Source: Guadua angustifolia (taxonomy: Eukaryota; Streptophyta; Magnoliopsida; Poales; Poaceae). Taken from it: a stretch of DNA of 64,000 bases. The notes beneath the pieces are model-generated. The model was given only the letters and a program-made list of their open reading frames with translations, was not told the DNA's origin and did no database searches. This document shows, in pieces, positions 57,005 to 64,000 of the stretch; within the stretch, counting starts at the first letter, position 1, and every line of letters begins with the position of its first letter. Where the stretch lies: the NCBI GenBank assembly GCA_036346375.1, contig CM070506.1, positions 4,216,001 through 4,280,000 of the forward strand, read 5' to 3'. The position numbers and the translations under genes were made by a program.

Positions 57005-57490
57005 CATGACGAAAATGAATGTTCACGTGGCAATCATCTGTGACGAAATAGTTGTCAACACGTGCCACGTCACTTGTCACCCTGGCTGTTGACGTGGCAC
57101 TAGAGTGTTCAATAACGAAAATGTATATCCACGTGGTAATAATCTGTGACGAACAATTTCGTTATAAATAAAACGGTCAACGCTCATTTTTGGCCGACCG
57201 GAGTGTTTTTTATGACGAATTTAACATTTTTCATGACGTTTTGGGTACAATTAATGACGGTTATATTCGTCATAGAAGTGACCTCTTTGCTGACGAAAAG
57301 GTAATTTGTTATAGAAAAGTTGATTTTTTATGACGAAAATAAGCAATTCGTCATTGAAAACTTTCTATGACGCACTTTTTATGACAAGTTAAATGTTATC
57401 ATAAATTCGTCATAAAAAACATACCATGACGATTTCGAGACTAATGATGATGAGTTTGGACCATCATTAAAAATCACTTTTCTTGTAGAG
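57005..57490. mobile_element. CACTA-like terminal segment with TGACGAA subterminal repeats
   Basis: TGACGAA or TTCGTCA occurs about ten times in both orientations over about 450 bp, and the segment ends in TTTTCTTGTAGAG, close to the usual CACTA end TTTTCTTGTAGTG. Subterminal repeats in both orientations are typical binding sites for the CACTA TNPA-type protein. The opposite end is not clear. Confidence 0.6.
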
Positions 57491-58027
57491 TAAAAAATAC
57501 ACCAGTTCTCCATGTCTGGATGAATTTAAATGATTAACTGATCTTATGATAATGGATCGATGCAGCGCATTCAGTCCCAACCCATCATGACCAAAGAGGT
57601 ACATAATGTTTTAAGCATCGGAGAATCAAAAGACACGTGTTGTATTGAAATTTTAGGTACAATATTTAGCATAAAAAACCTGACAATACCAAAAACTGAT
57701 TATGATTTTCTTAGCATACAAAAATAAAAAGAGAGGGGGGAGGCAGGAGACATAAAACCCACCCCTTCACAGCCTTCTTCCCCTTCCCCTCATTTTCTTC
57801 TATTCTTCCTGCCCGATCCAGACTCTCAGCTAGTTCCCGGCAGTTTTTGGTACGTAAGGGCTCATTTGGTTAGCAGGGACATTAATCCCAAGGGAAATGA
57901 AACCCGCTTGGGATTTTTGTGGCCACTTGGATCCCGTGGAACATGACCCCGCGTGGAACATGATCCCAGGGGGATTGTTTGGCAGACATGGGGTTACGGA
58001 TCCCGGCCGGAACCAAATGAGTCACAG

Positions 58028-58127
58028 GTGGAGCTGTCTGACGACAACATGATAAGCAGAGAGGAGTGGAAAGCATTTGTATTGAAACACCCATCCGTTA
58101 TAAAGAAGATGACACTGCCTTACCTGC
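58028..58127 (+). pseudogene. Calcineurin B-like (CBL) calcium sensor, one exon
   Basis: The frame reads VELSDDNMISREEWKAFVLK then HPSVIKKMTLPYLQ. This matches the last EF-hand and the following helix of plant CBL proteins, which carry I-(D/N)-(R/K)-EEW, (R/K)HPS and NMTLPYLK. CBLs bind calcium and recruit CIPK kinases. A CAG precedes GTGGAG and GT follows CTGCA, so this is one exon with splice sites. The Asp-rich calcium loop is shortened (DDNM instead of a full loop). No other CBL exon is found nearby. Confidence 0.8.
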
Positions 58128-60600
58128 AGTATGGATACAGATTTGTGCTTCATGCATTCGTCAACTTGTCTTCTTTTCTGACCATATTTTTGGTTTTGCA
58201 CAAACCAAACAATGCTAGAACAACATTTCAGTACTTCAGTACTTCATCCAAACCAAACAATGCTAGAACACTTCAGTACTTCAGTACTTCATCCAAACCA
58301 ACATTTCAGAATGGTTTTACAAGAAAATAGAAATGGATGATAGTAGCCAACTAGATATTGCATTATACTCTAAAACACTTCAGTACTTAGCATAGAAGGT
58401 ATTGAATCGGTGCACATCATCCTGAAAGTGAGGGTTCTCAATCAGCATAAGGTATTGACAAGCATATGAAAAATGCATAATCAGCATGGGGAGTGTCACT
58501 TACTAACTCAAGAACTGACATGAGCTTGTGAATATCACCAAACATTGCATCCCTGCATGAGTATTAGAAAATGTAATCAGCCAAAAAGTAAAAAGAATAA
58601 ATAAGAAAATAAAAATAGAACCAAACATAAAACTAAGCAAAAAGGAAGCAGACTGTTCTCATGACATGGGAATTATGTGTGTGTATTTGTACAGTTGAGC
58701 AGACATTGAGTTGTATAATCTACATCATAACTATTATTAGCTTCCACTAAGACAAAGATGTCCATTTCTTATATGGTAGCTGGATGAAGTAATTCAGGTT
58801 CCATAAAGTTTATGGTTAATGTGTTGACTCCAAAGCATCATCTTAATACATCATGTACCTCAGCATAGCATCTAAGAGCTCAAAAGTATAAAGTACCATT
58901 GTCTCTGAGGATATTATAGTATATCGGACATGAACAGACAACAAATTATCAGCATAGTATATTTTACTATTTATTAGCGGCCATTTGCTAATAAATAGTA
59001 AAATATATGTTTTCCTTCTTGTAACTGTCCAAAAAAAACACATGTTTGAAAACTTGAGAGGAGAGCACATGTTTCAAATTTCAATGATTTGCAAATGAAC
59101 AATAGTCCATGCATGCCTAGGGCTATCAGCACACAAAGTTCTATGAAATTGTTGAAGTCTTTGTTCTTTCATGACGAATTTTGAGCGAGCTGAATATTTC
59201 ACCAAAGTAGTAACTCAACAATAGCTACAGAAAATTCTGCTTTAGAAAATTGCCAGTTTTATTGATATCTAGTTGTGAACTTTACTCAAGAATATTGAGC
59301 TAAACAATAAGTCCAAACTATTAGATCATACAATTTGATGCAGCATGCCAGGAAATGATGTGTTATAATTGGATTAACTACAGCATGACATCGAGTCCTT
59401 GATGAACAGGGCAGGTGAGCAGCAAATTATTTTGCGCAAAACAGATCAACAATAATGATGATTCATATAGAAAGCATACTTACTCAATGATGGCATCGAT
59501 TTAGACTTTATAGAAAGGCTCTATTGTATAGAAAGAATTATTTCTGTATTTTTTTAAGATCATGCATTGTGAGCTGCATGAGCTATCTACAGCTGGGGGT
59601 TCTTCCAACTACTTGTTTAGTTGATCTTACCAAGGCAAATCTTCTGGAATGCTACTGCCAATCAATTTTCCTGCTGCTAGAATGGTTGAACTTCATGGTG
59701 CACATCTAGTAAGTTGAACTTTGGTAAAATGCTACAACATGGGGCAACTAAAATATTCAGAACTTTGGTAGATTGCCATTTGTTCTTTCCAAAGAAAAAG
59801 AGAGAATACAATTGAAAACTTGACATTGCTTTATTATCTGATAAGCTTAACAAGGAAACTGGCACACTTCTTATTCTGCATCTTTATCAGAAACTGGAGC
59901 ACTTATTTCTTCAAGGCTACGAGCAGATGAAGGTGGAAATGTTGCTGTAGCAGTCTATAACTTACTTGGCAAGCTCCAACTAAGCTTTCTTTTTGTCATA
60001 GGAGTGATAGTGATGGGGTTTGAGCATATGAGGAACATTGTAAGAGTAATGAAGCCTGTAAAGGTTGCAGCAATTGAGTCATAAGGTTAATTCCTTGAAA
60101 TACATCGAATCTCTTCTACTTCAATCGTGGCATTTCCTACTTGTTAGCAAATTCTTCACTGTGTTTGATTTTGCAGAAACAAAGACATGTAAATTATTAT
60201 CAAAATCGTGAAGGAGACGATATTTTCATGTCTCCCTTGTACTGTGGGATTTTGCAGAAACAAAGACATGTAAATTATTATCAAATAGTATACTGCCTAT
60301 GTTTTTGCAGCATAATTTGAGCTTATTCTCACTGAATTTACTGAGTTTGTTTTTTCCCTTTGTGATGACCAGAGATAAAAAAAGATGCAGCACTTCATAA
60401 TATTTTCAAAGGCTGTTAAGAACAATATACAATACTATTTGATGTATATTGTTCCAAACTATTTGATCATACTATTTGATGCAACACTTCATAATACTAT
60501 TTGATGATCCAAAGGCTGTTAAGAACAATATACAAGTTTTCCTCCATTGTTGAACTTGATCTGAACTCAGCACTTCACAACAAGGGAAAGAACAAGAATC
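58128..60600. other. AT-rich interior of the Harbinger-like element
   Basis: No transposase domain is recognised in six frames. Local duplications occur: CAAACCAAACAATGCTAGAA with CAGTACTTCAGTACTTCATC at 58202-58310, ACAAAGACATGTAAATTATT near 60180 and 60258, and AGGCTGTTAAGAACAATATA near 60410 and 60511. The first part after 58128 may be CBL intron. Confidence 0.45.
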
Positions 60601-60605
60601 CATAC

Positions 60606-61064
60606 CTACAGTTCCCGCACGAACTTGCAGATGTACAGATCTGAACTCTCCTCTTCTCCAGTGAAGTCTTTCGGCGGCTCCTTGCTCTCCCTCCTCTCCC
60701 AATCAGCAGAAGTGGACCCTCCTTTCTCCTTCGTAGCCTCGTAGGTACCTACAGCAGTAGATCTAAGACAGAGAAGAGGAGGAAGAGGAGGCGATGCAAG
60801 AGGAGCTAACCCGAGAGGAGGCGACGCGAGCGGCGGAGGCGACGTCGTGAGAGGGCGAGGCGAGTGGCGGAAGCGACGCGAGCGGTGGAGGCGACGTCGT
60901 GAGAGGGCGAGGAGCCGTCGCGAGAGAGGCGACGCTGTCGCGAGAGGACGGGGAACCCTAGCCCGACGTCGCGAGAAGAGGTTTTTTCCCCCGCGGAAAC
61001 GACGCGGATTGGGCCAAAATTCCCCCGTGTCATCGGCACCCAAATGCACTTTCCACCGGCCCAA
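60606..61064 (-). other. GC-rich open frame near the Harbinger right end
   Basis: A minus-strand frame of 152 codons is rich in Arg, Ser and Pro because of a GCGACG/GAGGCG repeat tract at 60780-60960. It resembles leader or first-exon DNA of grass genes, not a known domain. It may be a captured 5' UTR or just repeat-driven. Confidence 0.3.
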
Positions 61065-61145
61065 GGGAAATTAGCCCAGTGGATTTCTACACCCGGGAAT
61101 GGGCCGGGATCCCGGCCGGGAATGCTGATTCCAAATGAGCCCTAA

Positions 61146-64000
61146 TTGTGTACCATGATTCCGATCTAAGGAACTTGATTCATTCTCGGTATCCTAACTG
61201 GTCACCTTCTGCTCTAAAATTAGTTCATGACAACTGGAAACATGCTACCACCAAATAGATTTTGCAGTTTTTTTCATTTCACTGATGGCAAAAGAACACT
61301 GAAAATATGTCTTCTAAACACAAATTTCAAGAGAAAAAAAAGAAGATCGCATAGTCAGAATATTTAAAATTTAAATATCAAATATATAATTCTGAAAATT
61401 TTACAGAAGCATTATTAGCTCAAATACATATGAAAAAAAAGTTTCAAAAATAAAAAGATTCATTGGGACACCTTAATAAATCAAAAACAGAATTGGAAAT
61501 TCTGTGCATTGTACATTGTCAAGATTTTAATAAAATATTTACAAGTATTTTTTATCTGAAAATTTTTCTGAGTGCTTATCTTCACCTGGCCAACATCTGC
61601 AAAAGGTTGGATAAAATTGTGAGTCAGTTGGGCAGCTCAATCAGAGAACTTACCTCGGTCTTCCAGAGAATTCCCTTTAGTTGTCTCTATTGAATCACTT
61701 ACATGTGGAACCAGGCAAGCCAGCTGCCCTGCCGACTTGCTTCTTCCTACCAGGTTGCCCCCACCTATCAGCCAACACAGCCTTTCTTCTTCCTCTCCCT
61801 GCCGATTGGCCCCATGGCCCACTCGTCAGCTTCCTCTCCCTCACCTCTCCTGTCCTCTCCCGCGCCAGCGCAGAACAGAGCTCCACCGCCTCCATCCTTG
61901 TCCTCTACCTCGCCGCAATTACAACCCCGAGGCCTCCGTACGCTCTGACAGCCTTGTCACCCTGCTGCCTCGACTCCAGCAACTCAATGAAGCGCTGAGT
62001 CCTCGCGTGATCTCCTCGGCTATAATCCATCGCCTCACCAAATCCCTGCCGTGGCATGATTCTGCCTGTTCTTTGCCTGCCACGACGCAAGGTCGGCAGA
62101 GAAAATGCAGCTCATCTGCCCTGCCCAACCTCTGCCCCTGCAAGTCTTTGTGCTAAATTTCACTGCCACGGCACAACCTGGCAGTACCACCTTTCCGCTT
62201 TTCTTCCGCGCAAAGCCAGAGACAACGGACTTACCATTGCTATAAAAACCACCACGAACACTCTCCAGAGCAACAATACAGCCTTGACCACTCACCCTGA
62301 GCCTCACTCTCTACGCGAACAAGCTGTTTTCTTCCCCAAGTCCGGCGAGACCCGGAAAGGGGAAAAATCTTGCACGACGCTCCACACTTGAAATCAAGCC
62401 GAACAAGCAGAGCTGGAGCTTCCTGGTGATCCTCAGAATCCATCCCAGGCACCAATTCCAGTTCATCTTCTCTGTTGAGCTACGCAACCGTACTCTTCCT
62501 TCCGCCAGAGCCGCGCACGGTGAGAACACCTTCCCGCATGTAATCCCTTTGAAAAAAATGCTAAAATGCGATGCTTAGTACCCAATGATGCTCATGCTGT
62601 TGATAAATGTCACAAAAGAACTACTCATTTTAAGCTTTTGTTCGCCGGCCATGGTGTCCACCGCTCTCGCACGGTGGCGCGCAAGTCCCGACCACCTCCG
62701 GCCGAAATAACTCCACCCCTAGATGCGCACGAACCCCCTGATGCTCGCCGTGGAACCGATTCGTCGGGATCGGTCTTCCCTCACCAGCGGCGAGCTTGGA
62801 TGCATCTTCCTCTGCTCGCAGTCACTGTGCGGTGGGCCGGTTGGTCAGCTTCTCTCGTGTATTTGTATCACTGCCGTGTGGGTCCGGCTCGTCAGCCGCA
62901 TGCGCTGCACAGCTGCGGGCCCGCATGTCTGTTGCACGCGCATGGTTTCCCTCAGCGCCAATTGGGCCCGGCCTGCAGCGCCTCAGCCCACACCGTACAA
63001 AAACGGAAAGCGGAAACCCCGACTGAAAACGTACTTCCCCAAATGGAAATTTCCAATTTCCTAGTATTTTCTAAACTCGAAATTATTCAAACAACTATAT
63101 CTTTTGCATCATAAGTCAAAATAAAATGAAATAAATTTATAAATACATATAAAATCCTGTAGATTCAGAATATGCAAAAATATTTTGATGTTCAACTCTG
63201 TGTATAATTTGAATTTAAATTTAAAGAAAGGGATTCAAAATATGCTATACAATTTCTACAAACAAACTCCCAATTAAATAAAGTAAATTTTTTTAGAATC
63301 ATTATGACCTTAAGAGCCTGAATATTCAAAAATATTTAATTCTCAAACTCAGTTGATGTTATTTGAATTTAAAATTTCAAACCAACCCTAATATGACACC
63401 ATTATGAATATACAGATCATAATTATTTAAATCATAAAATAAATTTATATGTTCATCTAAACACATGAGGATTCTGAATATTCAAAAATATTGAAATAAC
63501 AAACCCTGTTTAAATTATAAATTTGAACTTAAAGAAGTAGATCAAGTGTGCTATATACAATGTTTATGAAAACAATTTCAAATTTGAATATAACCAATTT
63601 TAATGGAAAATTTAAATCCTCAAGAACCCAAATATATAAAAATATTTAGATTCTAACTTAGTTTAAATCATTTTCTAAAATAAATTGCTTTCAATGTATT
63701 AAGTATTCAAATATGAATATCTTTTGCAAATAGAATATAAATCATGCAAAATCAGTTTTGTAAGTTCCAAAAGATAGTAATGAACTTAAATATGCAAAAA
63801 CATTTATGGTTGAATCTGAATTGAATTAGATTTGGAAATATATTGTCTTCCAAACACATAGAAGTTAAAATAGTTATTAACTTGAGTTCATGAGATCAAA
63901 TAATGGTAAGATGAATTCATAAATATTAGTAAAATCATAAATACCTTGGTTATGCAAAAATAACATATGTTGTGTAAATTCGAACTAAGTTCATGTTAGG
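61146..64000 (+). repeat. LTR-like repeat related to 1940-5791 and 36663-38706, runs off the window
   Basis: AT-rich DNA near 61380-61500 resembles 37080-37250. A GC-rich part (61690-62560) with TATA box TATAAAAA at 62241-62248 and a leader follows. From about 63110 AT-rich DNA matches the DNA after 2370 (AAATGAAATAAATTT, then ATATAAAATC). The order promoter, GC-rich leader, AT-rich body is the same as at 1940. Open frames at 62566-63114 are not protein-like. The left end is not clear. Confidence 0.6.
62241..62248 (+). promoter_or_regulatory. TATA box of the right-edge LTR
   Basis: TATAAAAA in a GC-rich context, with an AC-rich leader-like stretch starting about 25-30 bp downstream. It is placed as in an LTR U3/R boundary. 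Confidence 0.5.

Larger units (their letters stand above)
56124..58128. repeat. Tandem unit 2 (2005 bp)
   Basis: It begins with the last 56 bases of reticulon exon B (with its GTAAGT donor) and runs through an AT-rich stretch, a CACTA-like end, an exon-like segment (57555-57600) and the start of the Harbinger-like element to the CBL exon. It is 25 bp longer than unit 1 and looks like the better sequence, because its repeat words are regular. Confidence 0.92.
57858..61142. mobile_element. PIF/Harbinger-like element, 3.3 kb, TSD TAA, with captured CBL exon
   Basis: The ends read GGGCTCATTTGG at the left and CCAAATGAGCCC at the right, flanked by TAA (57855-57857 and 61143-61145), the TSD of PIF/Harbinger elements. 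Both ends carry GGGATCCCGGCCGG-like words inside. No transposase is recognised. The content is a CBL exon near the left end, AT-rich DNA with small duplications, and a GC-rich arginine-coding stretch near the right. Alternatively 57858-58020 could be a small MITE of the same family, since AACCAAATGAGTCAC at 58006-58020 resembles an inner copy of the end. Confidence 0.65.

Noticed and set aside
62566..63114. 182-codon open frame near the right edge
   Set aside because: It lies in LTR leader-like DNA, shows no domain, and competing frames overlap it.

Overview
The window is repeat-dense plant DNA, almost certainly from a grass (Poaceae). It holds a SIRE/Maximus-type Copia element, Tat-type Gypsy elements, a Mutator-like element carrying a plant mobile domain (PMD), a TNP2 CACTA transposase and Stowaway-, Mutator- and Harbinger-like elements. 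I see no intact single-copy host gene. Host-derived coding sequence is limited to broken fragments of a ubiquitin-activating enzyme E1, a reticulon and a calcineurin B-like (CBL) calcium sensor. A 100-base N gap lies at 1840-1939.

Layout. 1-1839: CACTA transposase remnant (minus). 1940-5791: large LTR remnant. 6081-6461: foldback MITE with 9-bp target-site duplication (TSD). 6482-13172: E1 pseudogene (minus), split by a 112-bp MITE in an exon and by a complete Copia element (7213-12583, TSD AACTT) in an intron. A solo LTR sits inside that Copia element's 3' LTR (7648-8070, TSD TACCT). 13364-14700: broken antisense ORF of a Tat-like Gypsy element, followed by its polypurine tract and 3' LTR (15012-28216). 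That LTR is split by a SIRE-type Copia element (15451-26984, TSD CCCCC) with gag, pol and an envelope-like region. 28217-34153: LTR fragments, AT-rich DNA, a long inverted repeat and a Stowaway MITE. 34930-43016: PMD-carrying Mutator-like element, interrupted by a solo LTR (36663-38706, TSD TGCGC) and cut on the right by another Copia LTR. 43017-45448: Copia 5' LTR plus gag start. 45449-45721: LTR stub. 45722-52449: Tat Gypsy (minus) with gag, protease, reverse transcriptase, two RNase H domains and the start of integrase. 53822-54179: two reticulon exons. 54144-58128: about 2 kb present twice in tandem. 57858-61142: Harbinger-like element (TSD TAA) containing a CBL exon. 61146-64000: relative of the LTRs at 1940 and 36663.

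The elements form a nested history that can be ordered by TSDs: the solo LTR is younger than the Copia element it sits in, which is younger than the E1 copy; SIRE is younger than the Tat LTR; the solo LTR at 36663 is younger than the Mutator-like element. Nearly every long frame is broken, so little here looks able to move by itself. The best-preserved coding regions are the SIRE integrase/reverse transcriptase (with one catalytic Asp changed to Asn), its envelope-like frame, the Tat gag and the PMD protein.

The points most worth checking are the PMD/Mutator composite, the Harbinger-like element with a CBL exon, the arrays of short palindromes in the Copia LTRs, and the tandem copy at 54-58 kb, whose error pattern suggests an assembly artefact. 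All calls come from reading the sequence and recalled family knowledge; no database search was run.
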